Of a stretch of 64,000 bases of DNA, positions 9,778 to 22,311 are shown piece by piece; position 1 is the first letter of the stretch; every line of letters begins with the position of its first letter. The notes beneath the pieces were generated by a model. That model was not told the origin of the DNA. It saw only the letters and a list, made by a program, of their open reading frames with translations, and made no database searches. Location of the stretch: assembly GCA_963932465.1 (NCBI GenBank), contig OZ010793.1, positions 254,335,333 through 254,399,332 on the forward strand. Reading direction: 5' to 3'. Position numbers and translations under genes: made by a program. Source of the DNA: Maratus speciosus. Taxonomy: Eukaryota > Arthropoda > Arachnida > Araneae > Salticidae.

Positions 9778-12266
9778 CAGGGTGCAATATGTTATCTATC
9801 GCCGAACTGTAATTTCTCAACCGTTGGTCGTAGACATATAGTCCCAATTACAAAAACGTTTCAAATGAGGTAAATATTCATGTTGTGGCATTATTTAACG
9901 TAAAAAATCAATTTTACAAAAATTGCGAAATCTAACTTTTTATACGGTCCCCCAGTCCCTGTAGTTATATTTAGTAAAAGTTTACACATATCATAACATA
10001 TATAACACAAAAAGTTTGACATCTGTACTACAAAAATTGACAGAGTTATTAAATTTCAAAGTTTGAGATTTTTTCGCATGATTTTGTCTTTCAATGAGGG
10101 ATCAGTTAAAAGATTATTTAAAGTAATTCGAGATCAAAATCAGGGTGCAATGTCCTTTTTATGGCGAAACCACCTTTAGCCGGTATTTCCAAATTGGGGT
10201 ATCACCAAAGAGGGTTATTTCATTAAAAAATTTTAACTGACTTTTAGGGGTCGTATACAAAGCGAAGAATGAAATATTGGAATTAAACTGAAAAATAAAT
10301 TTCAATTTATTATAATATCAGAAAATGGTCTACTATAAAAAATGAATATGTCAAATGACGGAATCTACTAGAGATACTGCTCAAAGTGTTGTTTAACTCT
10401 TTTATGGGTCGAACAACCTTCAAACGTCAAAGTAGGTAGAATCGACAACCGGAAAATAAAACATACTCACTAAGGACTAGATAATTGGCAGCGGAATAAA
10501 AATGACCAGCCGAGCTATAGCGAGCATGAAAATTGGGATTATGCAAATTACAATTGTACCGCAGCGCCACACATTCGGGATAAAACACAAGCCATCTAGC
10601 AGTGGACATGCTAGTCAGCGCTGAGATCATGACGGCCAGCTACGCATGCATGCAATATGCCGAAATGATACTTATTTATGGTGAATGTCAAAGGAATGCC
10701 AGAGAGACTGCGAGTGTTTATTCAGAACGTTTCCCTAAGGAACTATACATTCATCGCCTGAAACTATAACTAATGCACTTGCGCCATATTAGAGAGACCG
10801 GCTCTGTTTCACCACGACCCAGAACAAGCAGACAGGCAGGGTGTAATGTTCGAGTGACACCGAAGGAGGTGCTGGGATTCGCCCTTTTAATTCCACAATT
10901 GAGCTCGGCGGAAATAAGCGAGGCATGTGGTCAGCATGTCTGGCATTTGTTACATGCACTTAATGAGCATCCATACCATATCTGACACTGGTGTAAACAT
11001 TGATGCTGGGTGACCATACACGACGATTTTTTTAATTGTAATTTCATGCTCAACACCTTAGTGGAAAATCTGTCATTCCTTTGTGACATTCTGTATGACA
11101 GATTAGTCATTGTTTATACGGGGTGGCATTGTGAACGTGCACAATGTGGATTACTGGTCTCTGGAAAACCTCCACATCACCCGCGCAGTACGACACGTGG
11201 GGTGCGGTATAAGGGGAACCCAGATTGTTGGACCCATCTTCTACGATGGGACCTTAACGGGCGATCGTCACCTGCATCTGCTACTAACACGGTACGTGAT
11301 TGGTATGAAGATCTGCCTCTTCGACATGCATGCCGAGAATAGTTTCAACATGATGAAGCCCTCTCCACACAAAAAATCAAACGTCCGGGCGTATCTGGTC
11401 ACCGAATTCCACCAACAGATCATTGGATATGGTGGTCCGGTAGAGTGGCCATCGCTTTCACCGGACTTGACACCCGTGGATTTCTACCTCTAGGGTTACG
11501 TCAAGGGATGGGTCTATGTGACTGAGATCACATCTCCGGTTTATCTGAAGCAGCGCACCATCCTTGATTGTCGCACAGTTTACACAACTGCTGAGCTAAA
11601 ACGTGTCCAGGACTCAGTACTGCCACGCGTTCAATTGTGCATTGCCACCAATGGAGAACACTGTGATCAGTATCTCTAGTAGATTCCGTCATTTGACATA
11701 TTCATTTTTTATGGTAGACCGTTTTCTAATATAATAAATTGATATTTATTTTTCAGTTTAATTTCAATATTTCATTTTTCGCTTTGTATACGACCCCTAA
11801 ATGTCAGTTAAAAATTTTTAGTGAAATAACCCTCTTTGGTGATACCCCGATTTGTTGATACCGGCTAAAGGTGGTTTTGCCGTAAAAAGGACATTGCACC
11901 CTGATTTTGATCTCGAATTACTTCAATTAATCTTTTAACTGACCCCTCATTGAAAGACAAAATCATGCGAAAAAATCTCAAACTTTGAAATTTAATAACT
12001 CTGTCAATTTTAGTAGTACAGATATCAATTTTTTTGTGTTACATCTGTTATGATATGTGTAAACTTTTACTAAATATAACTATAGGGACTGGGGGACCGT
12101 ATAAAAAGTTAGATTTTGTAATTTTTTTTTAATTGATTTTTTACGTTAAATAATGCCACAACATGAATATTTACCTCATTTGAAACGTTTTTGTAATTGG
12201 AACTATATGTCTACGACCAACGGTTGAGAAATTAAAGGTCGGCGATAGATAACATATTGCGCCCTG
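9778..12266 (+). mobile_element. mariner/IS630-like element with ~600 bp inverted ends
   Basis: Ends CAGGGTGCAATATGTTATC and its diverged complement are flanked by TA at 9776-9777 and 12267-12268. The inverted arms run about 9778-10382 and 11665-12266, far longer than usual mariner TIRs (about 30 bp). The right arm includes the last codons of the transposase gene. Arms share landmarks such as GGGACTGGGGGACCGTATA and GACGGAATCTACTAGAGATA. The length is 2489 bp. Confidence 0.88.
10629..11679 (+). pseudogene. IS630/mariner-like transposase pseudogene (DUF4817 type)
   Basis: This is the transposase of the enclosing element and would cut and paste DNA at TA targets. From the ATG at 10629 the frame reads YAEMILIYGECQRNARE...VYSERFP, the helix-turn-helix start common in the DUF4817 family. 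RHIRETGSVSPRPRTSRQ and SSAEISEACG follow from 10773. After frameshifts, NVHNVDYWSLEN, CGIRGTQIVGPIFYDGTLTG and the motif SPDLTPVDFYL are readable up to a stop at 11493; the tail LKRVQDSVLPRVQLCIATNG ends at 11677-11679. The FQHD catalytic motif survives only in another frame, and the first TDES-like motif is destroyed. With at least four frame breaks it is inactive. Confidence 0.85.
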
Positions 12267-12404
12267 TATATAGCGAAAGTGTGAGCTAATAGTAGGAAAT
12301 GAAAAAAAAGAAAAAAAAGTGTTTCACATTGATGAGAAATAATTAATTAGTTCGCTTTTTACGCAGCCGGGTTTTTTTATTTTTTAAATTTAATTGTTTA
12401 TTAA

Positions 12405-13045
12405 ATTGACTTTTTGGGGGGCCCAATAAAAGTGAGGAAAAGTTGGAACTCAAGATTCAAAACTTTTAGGCCCCATTTTTATTATTCAAATGTTTTAAAA
12501 ATATGCTTTTTAATTTCATTGGGGGCCCCAATAAGTTTCAAAACTTCCTTAATACTATTACTTCCTTCAACCAAATGTGCTTTCTTTCTACAGTCACGAT
12601 TCTTTTTAAAGGTGCCCAGATGAAAGAAAATTTGCAGGCTCTAAATACTTTTTTAATTGACCTTTTTGGGGTCCCCTATAAAAGTGAGGAAAAATTGGAA
12701 CTCAAGATTCAAAATTTTAGGCCCAATTTTTATTATTCAAATGTTTTAAAAATATGCTTTTAAATCTCGTTGGGGGCCCCAATAAGGTTAAAAACTTTCT
12801 TAATACTATTACTTCTTTTAACCAAAACAGACATGCACTTTTTTTCTATAGCTACCATTCTTTTTAAAGATGCCCAGATGAAAGAAATTTTGCAGGCTCT
12901 AAATACTTTATAAATTTTCTTTTTTGGGGCCGCTCTTAAAAGTGGGCAAAATTCGGAACTCAAGATTCAAAACTTTTAAGCCTCATTTTTTTTCAAACGT
13001 TCAAAAAATATATGCTTCTTAATCTCGTTGGGGACTCCAATAAGC
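12405..13045. repeat. Right block of the ~250 bp tandem repeat
   Basis: About 2.5 copies. The block GGGGGCCCCAATAA begins at 12521, recurs at 12772 and, degraded, near 13030, giving periods of 251 and about 258 bp. Each unit carries CTTTTTAAAG-TGCCCAGATGAAAG and AACTCAAGATTCAAAA. It is better preserved than the block at 8560-8999. Confidence 0.85.
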
Positions 13046-13991
13046 GGGCATCTATGTGCATTGCATGTGCCGCCTATCCCCTTATGTTCGACCTGTTTCG
13101 TTTTTAACATTTCATTTCTCTTGTCTCGGTAAATTACTTATGTTAACTATACATAAATTATACTGTGTATAAATTTAATCTACTTGCAGAGCTTCGCTGG
13201 TTGCTTTTTTAAAAAAAGAACCTATTTTTTTTAGGTCTCCATTGGGGGGCCTTCACTGCCTTCCGCAGCGTAAACCCGTTCCGGATATTCCCGCTCCGAT
13301 CTTGAATCAAACAATCATTGAATTATTGTATTTTTTTTTTTCGATAAAAGCGATAGTGTCCAGATAAATGTGAAATTTTCCAGCATCGTAGCTCACGTTG
13401 CTACAGGAACAAATTTGTTATTTGTCCATTTCATCTTAATTATGACAGCAGCAAAATCTACTGGATAATTCTTTGGTTTAAAAAAAAACAAAAATGTCAA
13501 AAAAACTTCGCAAAACAGGAAAAAAAAGTGTAAAAATCTTATAAAAAATTGGGCGAAAATTCAAAAACCGCTGAGAGAAAATTGATTATATCGAGCCAAA
13601 ACATTGAAACTGGAATGTTAAAAAATCGCCGTGAAAGACAAAAATACGCTAAAAATCACATAAAATGTTCGTAAAATATTCAGAATTTTCTATGGATATA
13701 TTTTCTATATTGAGCTAAAAGACTGAAACCTGATTCCTTTTAGGGATGTCAAAAATCCGTGCCGCAGATGGCAAAATTTACTATATTGGGATAAAAGATT
13801 GAAACTGGGTTCCTTTTACATACTTTCTCTCTTTCCAAAAAAAAAAAAAAAAGAAAAAGAATTTTTCCTTCATAACAGAAGAAGTCGCGAATCAAAGATC
13901 AAAATTTCTAGAAATTTTTCCTTACTAAAGACGAAAATTTCTTCAAATGTGAGATAAAATCTCTTCTAATCACAGGGGTCTTAAAAATCCT

Positions 13992-14707
13992 TCTATATAT
14001 AAAAAAAAAGTAATGCTTTGGAAATGGACCAATGAAAATCTGCGTAGATACCGCGAAACGCATCTCATTGGTCAGAGCTTTCTGACGCTATAAGGAGGGT
14101 TAGCAAGGGGAGGACCCGGCTCTGTCGCCAAGTTTGTCGCCAACCTGGCGATATGTCACCAAATTTGGCGACCAAAATTAATCGCCAAAAGTGACGCCAA
14201 CTTGGCGCTCTTTCCAGTATTTCGCCAAATTTCCATAGACTCCCATTGAAATCCAATAGTGTTTACTTGCTTTCAGAAAATCATCAAATTGAGATATTTC
14301 AATGCAATAAAAACTAATATTAGCTTATGAATAGAGCTTAATTGAACTATTTACATTATTTTTAAACACAAACACTAACCATTTACAATGTTCGTAATAC
14401 TATATATATAATTTTCCTCATATTTAATAATTCTTATAATTATGAAAATCTGTAAGCTGATTATGTGCTTGGAGATAAGGAAGTAAAATTGTCAGAAGTT
14501 GAGGAGGAGCCCGTTTTTACCAGGTGGAATCTAAATATTGAATGCATAAAAAAGAAGGATCGCGAAGCGATCCAGAATTGAAACGCGAAACAATTACGGC
14601 TGGGGTTGGCTAGAAAATTGGGAATGCTTTGCGATACCAAACGGAATCGCGAAGCGATTACGCGGGGGGTTGGTGAGCGTAGCGAGCAAAGGGGCGGAGC
14701 CCCCTAG
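13992..14707 (+). mobile_element. Non-autonomous Helitron (Helentron-like), 716 bp
   Basis: The 5' end is TCTATATATAAAA. The 3' end is a GC-rich hairpin GGGGCGGAGCCCC followed by CTAG at 14704-14707. The flanking bases are T on both sides, which fits the T/T insertion preference described for Helentrons. Inside are iterated GTCGCCAA / TTGGCGAC motifs (14115-14230) and GCGAAGCG-type palindromes near the 3' end. It has no coding sequence; a partner would have to supply Rep/helicase. Confidence 0.75.
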
Positions 14708-15326
14708 TGAAAAAAAAAAGTTCGTGAAAAATTCAAAAATTGCAAAGGACGAAATTTAGTACGTCGGCTTAAAAGACTGAAACCTGATTCCTTTTACGTC
14801 AAAAAATCACGTCGGAACGCGAAAAAAAGTTAAAATTTACATAAAAATTTCGCGAAATATTTAAAAATCGAAGAAGACTATTTTACTATATTCGGCTAAA
14901 ATGGAAAGTTGGATTGAAAATAGATTTCTTGTATGAATGTGAGAAAAAAAGCACGAAACTCGAAAAAATACAGAAAATAGCGTAAAAAATTAAAAAAATT
15001 CGAATCAAAAAATTTAAACACCTGTTTCGAGGTCATCATAGCTTCAGGCATACGGGTAACCTTCCTGTCAAATTTTGTCCTGAACAGAAAAACATCCGGT
15101 CAGACAAAGAAAAACTCTGGACAGACAAACATCTGTCTTTAATATTATCTACTAGGAAACACGTCTTCGTTGCCCACACAAAGGTACCTTCTATCCGAAG
15201 GCATTTTTTTCTTTTTAAATTTCAACTTGGGTGACAATTTTAAACTGGAGAAAACCGGAATGTATGAAAACGACATCACAAAAGTAATTTTTTTTTTTTT
15301 TTAAATTAGTAAATCTGTACATATAT

Positions 15327-16795
15327 AGTCCAGGCAATAGGGGATTTTACCTGGCAAAATTAATGGAAGTTCTGGTAATTGGCTTACTTTGTTTTTTGGG
15401 TCGCTGAATCCGAATTTGTAACTTCCCACCAAAATTTCCCCCGGCAACCCCCCCAAATTTTGGTAAAATGCCCCCCAAAAAGGTTTTTATTAAAAAAATC
15501 AATTTTTTTTATTATTTTAGGGAAAAAGTATCCAGAAATTCAGAAAGTAGACAAAATTTGCAACAAATTAGATACATGACATTACGACTTAAGATGAAGG
15601 GGAAGGGGGGATCTGCCTCTGAACATGCGCCGCGGTGCTGCGTGGACTAAGTTGCGCAATTCCACTTAACCACTCACACGTTTACATTCGCCCTCCCATT
15701 TCCCCTCCGAACTTTCTCTATAAGGTTTACTTTAAGTTTTTTGGGTCGCTGAATCCGAATTTTTAACTTCCCCCCAAAATTTCCCCCCTCGAAAACCCCC
15801 CAAAATAGTTGTTTTTAACTTAAATGTTTTATTGTTTTAGGGGAAAAGCATTACGAAATTCAGAAACTAGACAAAATTGCCAACAAATAGGATATATGAC
15901 ATTATGACGTAGGATGAACGGGGTGAAAGGGGGCTGCCTCGGAACATGCACTGCGGCGCTACGTGCACTAAGTTATGAAGTCCAGGCAATAGGGGATTTT
16001 ACCTGGCAAAATTAATACTAGTTCTGGATTTCGACTCACTTTGTTTTTTGGGTAGCTGAATCCGAATTTGTAACTTCCCACCAAAATTTCACCCGGCAAC
16101 CCCCAAAAAATTGATTTTTTGAAAAAAATTGTTTTTTGAGAAAAGCGCGCGGGGAATGTTCCGAGGCAGCCCCCTCTCTCCCCGTTTTTCCTACGTCATA
16201 ATGTCATATATCTTATTTGTTGAAAATTTTATCTAGTTTCTGAATTTCGTAATGCTTTTCCCCTAAAACAATAAGAAATTTAAGTTAAAAACATTTATTT
16301 GGGGAGGTTTTCGGGGGGGGGGATTTTGGGGGGGAAGTTAAAAATTCCGATTCAGCGACCCAAAAATCTGAAAGTAAACCTTATAGAGAAAGTTCGGAGG
16401 GGAGATGGGAGGGCGAATGTAAACGTGTGAGTGGTTAAGTGGAATTGCGCAACTTAGTCCACGCAGCACCGCGGCGCATGCTCCGAGGCAGATCCCCCCT
16501 TCCCCTTCATCCTAAGTCATAATGTCATATATCTAATTTGTTGCAAATGTCGTCTCCTTTTTGAATTTCTAGATACTTTTTCCCTAAAACAATAAAAAAT
16601 TTGATTTTTTTAATAAAAACCTTTTCTGGGGCATTTTACCAAAATTTGGGGGGGGGGGGAGGTTGCCGGCGGAAATTTTGGTGGGAAGTTACAAATTCGG
16701 ATTCAGTGACCCAAAAAACATAAAGTAAACCAATTTCCAGAACTTCCATTAATTTTGCTAGATAGAGCCCCTATACGGTCTCTATTGCCTGGGCT
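15327..16795. mobile_element. Foldback element with tandem sub-units, 1469 bp
   Basis: Ends AGTCCAGGCAATAG and the complement of AGCCCAGGCAATAG lie in TA-rich DNA. The arms (about 15327-15978 and 16145-16795) are inverted copies. Each arm holds two tandem sub-units marked by TTTGGGTCGCTGAATCCG (near 15396 and 15739, inverted near 16340 and 16690). An extra copy of the left end starts at 15979 in the middle, so the centre looks like a fusion of two elements. GCGCAACTTAGTCCACGCAG and its complement occur once per arm. No open reading frame of note is present. Confidence 0.8.
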
Positions 16796-16870
16796 AATAT
16801 ATATATTAAAAAAAAAGGGCACCTATCCGAGCATGAAAAAAATTGTTATAAGTGAATATTTTCAGCTTAA

Positions 16871-17068
16871 CCCCTTCGAGACGAGCTTCTTTTACAGAAT
16901 TTTTAATCATTATTCACCGGTTTTTAAAACAGAAATTGTTGCCTAATTGAATCAGGAAAATGCTCGGATTAAATAAGGCAAAATTTACAATAAAATTTAC
17001 TGGTGAGAATAATCCTCGATTTTGAGCACCTTACGCGGCACGAATACCAGTCGCTCGTCCCCAAGGGG
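16871..17068. mobile_element. TTAA-flanked MITE, 198 bp
   Basis: TTAA at 16867-16870 and 17069-17072 flanks ends CCCCTTCGAGACGAGC and its near complement GCTCGTCCCCAAGGGG. Interior segments (for example AATCAGGAAAATGCTCGG and TAAGGCAAAATTTACA) match, inverted, those of the MITE at 3364-3570, so both belong to one piggyBac-derived family. Confidence 0.82.
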
Positions 17069-17842
17069 TTAAAGAAAATCTGTCTGGGTCACGCGGAGGG
17101 CATTTTCAAACTGAAGAGAAAATTGAAAATACGAAAACGACTTCCATACTTTTTATTTATTTATTTTGTTTATGAGCAATACTTAGCAGTTTATAATATT
17201 TGTAAAAGGAATTCAGTTTCAAACTTTTTTGCCAAATTTTGTCCTCTGCTGTTTTTAAAATTTTCGAGAATTTTTATGTGATTTTTAGCTTTTCTTCACC
17301 TTTTTGGTAGTTTTTTTAATATTAAAAATAAATAAATAAATAAATAAATAAAAAATAAATAAACCCGGTTTCAATCTTTTAACCCAATAAGTAAAGTTTG
17401 GTCTCAATGAACTTCGAATTTTTTTTTTCTAAGTGGAAGAATTCTCAGTTAAATTTTGCAAGTTCTTTGATTAAATTCATGTTGCAAGAATATCAAATCT
17501 GTTCCTGTAGCAACGTGAATGAAATGTTGAAAATTTGAATTTAATCTGGATCGAAATAAAAAAAAATTCTAATAATTCAAGTTTCTTATGATTCGAGATC
17601 GGAGCCGACATAGCCCCTATGGGTGTACGTTGCCGAAAGCAGTGCGGCCTAGCTATAAATTCCTTCAATTTCAAGTTCGTTTTGGAAAATCCGACCAGCG
17701 AAATTCCGCTGGTATTGTTATAAAATGGAACTCGGGTGGAAAATTAAATATAGATATTTCTTTAAAATCTTAGAGCGGGCCCCCGAAAAATATGTTTGGC
17801 GGGGGGGGGGGGGGGGGCTCAGAAGACCTTGCTACGGCCCTG

Positions 17843-20268
17843 ATTTTCTCTCAAAAACAAATTCCCTGCATATTTTCGAATATGTTTTAATATCATCAAA
17901 TGATAAATCAGTTGACTAAAATGTATGTTTTTCTTGACTTTTAGTTTTTTGCAATTTCAATAGTTAGCAACTTTTATTTTATTTATACTAAATATTAATA
18001 CATTTATAATGAAGAGTTTGAGAATATAATTTAATAAAATTATTTATTAAATTATTATTAAATTATAATATTTTTATATTTCACTTAGAAAAACACAATT
18101 TAACTCTGAATTGGTATCTTTAGTCATTCGCTTATCCTTCGCCTCTCTTTCTACACACACACACACGAACTAAGAGCAAAAAAAATGCATGTGTTATTTT
18201 ACTCAAAAATATTTGAGCCCAATTATTTAAAAGTTAGCTCTACTGGTAATGATTATTAATACATAACTTTGTGAGAATGTCTCATATATATTAATACAAA
18301 ACAATCTTTTGACTTTTAAGTCCCTGAATAATAATTTTTATTTTAGTACATATTCTTAGATTTTTTTTATTTCTTATACTGCAAAACATCCCATTGCATG
18401 ACTACACAACAATATTAACGAGATAAATAAGTTTGTGACGATGTTGGGGGTCCAAATATACCACGAAATTCCTATACCGTCCCGCGTCCCTGATGATAAT
18501 TTTTAAGCTTGGAGCTGTCTGCATCAAATTGTTTCAATAAAAGTCATTCGATGTAATTTTTTTTCCGAAACTGGGACTCTTGTTTTATATAAATATGTAG
18601 CAAAAAATTAAACTGCACACATTTTTACGGTTGTTGTTATTTTTTTTTAACTCTGTCCCTGGGTTTTAGATTCCTTGCCGTCCGTCTTGCTAAAATTATA
18701 CAGAAAATCACCTCAGATGCAGCCACAGAATTTTTTTCAACTTTTTCTCATGCAGAAGTATACTAGAGAAAGAAGGGCTAAAATTCTTTGACAGGAAATT
18801 TACTGCAGAATTTAAATCAGCATTTAAGTATCAATTTCAAGCATCGTGGCTTTATTGGTAATCTTACCGTCCCCAAGGTTTATTATTGTACCTTTCGAGG
18901 TAAATAAAATATAAAAAAAATTAATAAAATATAAATAACTGTTTCTAAAAATCAATGAACATTGTGGCTATCACTTATTCTTAACATGATTTGCCTAAAA
19001 ATAGGTGGTAATTTTCCTTACCGTTCCATCCTTACCATCTTTTTTTTTTCCCTTGCCGCCCCATTTTTCCTTTACCGTCCCCCATTTTTTTCTTTACCTT
19101 CTCTTCTTTACCATCCCTTTAAGACAGTGCTATACCAAAATTTTGTACTAAATATATTACATTGTTATTATTTCTTATTTCAATGTCCTGTGGGCACTAT
19201 GCAATTTCATTATAAGTAAAAATTTAGAAGAAAATAAAAAGTTAGAGAGGTAAAATGGAAGGGAAAATTAAACTTGCAAGTTTAACTTAGACCTCAGTTA
19301 AATAAAAAAAATTTCGCTGCAGACCATTTTTTCTTTATTTTGAATCATTAGGGAATTCGTCTATAAGTTTAAAATGTTATTTTAGTAAATTTAATTTCAT
19401 GAGATTTTTATTCCTGAAAGTTAAAAATTTGTGAGAATGCCTCATATATCTAACAAAATCATAGTTGCGATCTGTCCAACGATTACGTAATCTTTTACCT
19501 TTTTCTTCAAGGGACAAAAAAACATGTTTAATTGGATTAAGACGAGTGGAAAGGGCTGACCATCTAAATTAAAATTCAGAGCCATTCTTAGGAATGAACC
19601 TAGGTCACACACTAAAAAAATTTCAAAAATTTAGAGCCCAAAAAGTTCTGACCTGGTCTGAGTTTCATCATTTGTAGAAGCCTCCAATGAAACTAAAAGA
19701 TATTTTCTTTACCTTTGAAAACTTGAAAATAATTTACTTCCCCACCCTCGCTCCTCTTACACACAAACTGAATTATGCACACATATGTGTATATATTACA
19801 ATGAAATTACAGGGTCGCTTTTGTGATGAAACTATCGCTAATAATACTATTTACAGAATGTGTTAATGGTAAAAAAGTTTTTAAAAAAAAAGCAATTTAA
19901 CAAACCAACAACAATTTAACATCGACCATTTGGAAAATGATTTTTTCGAAGACTAAAATTTAAGACATAAAAAATCGCACGGAGTTGATAATTCATTACG
20001 TACGCCATGAATTAAACATTAACATTCCTGGACCCATCATGAACAAATTTTAAAAGAAATTTCAGTTTTACAATTTTCGGTACTGTAAATTTTTAAACTT
20101 CTACGGAGCTGGTCATACATTACGTACGCCATGAATTAAACATTAATAGTGTTATTACACGTAAAAATTGCAAGCGACAAAAATCGCCTGCGACTCGTCC
20201 GTATTATCCCCCTGAAACTTACGTATTATCCAAGCATTTCATTGGCTGTTTGGGAAAAGGCTTTTCCA
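17843..20268. other. AT-rich DNA with pyrimidine tracts
   Basis: It has a CA run near 18155 and a pyrimidine-rich stretch with repeated TTTACCGTCCC-like motifs at 19020-19130. The block ATTACGTACGCCATGAATTA occurs at about 19996 and again at about 20114. I see no gene. Confidence 0.5.
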
Positions 20269-20295
20269 TCGTCAGATTTCTTGGAAATCTGACGA
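20269..20295. repeat. 12 bp stem hairpin
   Basis: TCGTCAGATTTC, loop TTG, GAAATCTGACGA: a perfect 12 bp stem. A second short palindrome (GGAAAAG / CTTTTCC) lies just upstream at about 20252-20267. It may mark the centre or end of an old element. Confidence 0.6.
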
Positions 20296-20528
20296 CCAAT
20301 TTTAAATGAAATTTCATTCTTTAACTTCTAAACATCCCACAATATTACTTTTTTACACCGTCGTAAAGAGAAAAAAAAATGTACTTTTAAATGCAATTTG
20401 TTGGAAAGCTGTATCTCAATTTGTTTCTGAGTTATTAATTTTTTTTTGTAGTTTTTATTACTTTTTTGTCATAGTGGCAACAGAATTATCCATCTCTGTT
20501 GAAAGTAAAGGAAAATACAGGTTACTGT

Positions 20529-21205
20529 CAGAGCCCGATCAAGCTAAAGTTGGGCCCAGGGCCTGTTAAAAAGTTGGGCACCCCTACCTCCCCATTCCCG
20601 GCGACACTTTCAGAAAAAAAAGTAGATTTATTTGATGAGTTGACAAAATTGTTTGGGTGAAAGTTTCAAGTTTACAAAAAAAAAAAAAAAAAAAATTAAC
20701 TTACAAGAATAATCAGGAAAATGAATTACCGTCCACTTTCTCAAATAAGCATTTGTATAATTCACAAACAAAACATCTATGATCCACAGTTTATGTTGCA
20801 GAATAAATGAGGACGTCTTTTTCAAAACTCGCCTTATCCAAAATCGTAAAAATTATGTTTATCCTAACAGTCTAGTAATAATTTTAAACTATAATTTTGA
20901 CATTGTAAAATCCTCGTTTATATTGAAAGCAATTATAGACACAGTATGCAGTTTTTGGCATTTTCCCCAAGTTTGATTTTCTGAATACGGCAAGTTTTGA
21001 AAAATTATAGATACTCTCAAATTGAAAAGGACTTTTACAGAAAAATTAAATATGGAGGTTTTTTATTACAGTAAAACTTTGTTTTTACGTCAGGGACCAA
21101 AATATAAAATGCAAACAGTGGAAAAACTTAAATTGTGAGAAAATACACACAAATTTGTGGGCCCAGGGCCGAGGCCCCGGAGGCCCGTGCATTAATCAGG
21201 CCCTG
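20529..21205. mobile_element. hAT MITE, 677 bp
   Basis: Flanked by perfect 8 bp duplications GTTACTGT at 20521-20528 and 21206-21213. Ends are CAGAGCCCGATCAA and the complement of CAGGGCCTGATTAA, a standard hAT terminus. It holds an A-rich tract (20673-20697 region) and no coding sequence. Removing it restores a short open stretch (KGKYRLLYRPTRNE) in the flanking DNA, which supports a recent clean insertion. Confidence 0.92.
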
Positions 21206-21719
21206 GTTACTGTATAGACCAACCAGAAACGAATAAAATGCGGATTAAACCAATAAAAAGCTTCAGATATGCTTTTGATTTCCTACCCTGACGAGGACAA
21301 TAACCATTTTTCCAAATCGTTAAAAAGTGTTCTGATAAATAAGGAATGTGCAGCACAGAAATTCGCAAAAAAATTATAAGATATAACAAGAAGTATACTT
21401 CACCACGTAATGCAATAATAGATTGAAATTTTATATTTCAGTTTCGCAGGAAGACTTTTAATTAACACTAGATTGTCCAAGGAAGTCATTTTGACTGATT
21501 TTAATTTCAATATAATGACACAATTTCTTAGAATTTTGTGACTTTTTATACAACATATAAATCTGTTTATTAATAATTGTAGTTACCGCCCCCCTCCTTC
21601 ATTTCCTGTATATACATATGTGTTATATCAGGTATATATATATATATATATTTGTGTTATATTATATGTGTTATATTGCCCAAAAGCAGTCATTTTGACT
21701 GCTTGGGAAATTTTTAATA

Positions 21720-22311
21720 AGGGAAAATCCATAAATGATGTCACACTTATTTTCAATATTTTTGACCCCCTCCCCCCTTTGTCACAAAGTGTCACACTTC
21801 ACCATACCCCCTCCCCCCCCTTGTCACATGTCACGCTATATTACATAAATAAATATATACTTGCAGTTCAGATACAAACCACTACGTTATAGATCATATT
21901 TCAAACTTTATTTTTAAACTTTAACTATGTGTTTTAACGACATCTGTGAGCATAACAATAAAAATCATTCGTGTACTTATTTTGTATGAAATAACATTAA
22001 GGTTTATAACAAAAACATAATATACAATAGTAATAAAATATTAATACGAAAGAGCAGTTGAAAACTGTCTTATTTTGGAATTTGAAATGGAATTTAATAT
22101 ATTTGGCTTTAAATCTACTTTATAAACACAAAATACTTTAATTTCAAAATAACTTCAAAATTTAATTTACTGATTTTTAATGCTTTTATTTTAACCAAAA
22201 TATGTGATGTCACATTTCTTCTTATCCCCTCCCACCCCTTGTCACAAACTGTCACAATTTCACGAACCCCTCTCTCCCCCTCCAAGCGTGACATCATTTG
22301 TGGAAGCCCTC
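21720..22311. mobile_element. MITE with GATGTCAC inverted ends inside piggyBac
   Basis: The left end AGGGAAAATCCATAAATGAT, continuing TGTCAC, pairs with the complement of the right end GACATCATTTGTGGAAGCCC. C-rich strings with TTGTCACA follow inside both ends (CCCTCCCCCCTTTGTCAC left; TGTCACAAACTG right). It lies in the 5' region of the piggyBac, between the subterminal palindrome and the gene. The target duplication is unclear. Confidence 0.65.

Larger units (their letters stand above)
9000..12372. mobile_element. Composite insertion splitting the 250 bp repeat
   Basis: The outer element starts ACCCGACTGAAAAGAAGG at 9000 and ends CGCAGCCGGGT at 12372, giving short imperfect inverted ends (ACCCGACTG / ACCCGGCTG). 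The insertion interrupts the tandem repeat on both sides. Inside, at 9544-9617, a 37 bp motif is duplicated (CCTTGATCAAGAAGAGGGC). The mariner/IS630-like element at 9778-12266 is nested in it. I cannot name the superfamily of the outer element. Confidence 0.55.
13187..17842. repeat. Composite hAT-like repeat with minisatellite-type interior
   Basis: The segments 13260-13500 and 17460-17680 are inverted copies of each other: ACGTTGCTACAGGAACA at 13403 matches the complement of the region near 17500, and CTCCGATCTTGAATCA matches the complement near 17590. Between them lie AAAAATCGC / GCGAAAAA-type short units (13480-13800, 14720-15020, 17080-17360). The right end reads CTACGGCCCTG at 17842, the complement of a hAT-like CAGGGCCGTAG. 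I could not find a matching left end or target duplication. A Helentron-like element and a foldback element are nested inside. Confidence 0.5.

Noticed and set aside
8037..13107. Possible giant hAT element from CAGTGGCGCC (8037) to GACCTG (13107)
   Set aside because: The right end matches poorly and the 8 bp flanks (GTAATGAA and TTTCGTTT) differ.
13187..17842. Complete hAT element with both ends
   Set aside because: A right end is visible at 17842 but the expected left end and ATTTTCTC duplication were not found.
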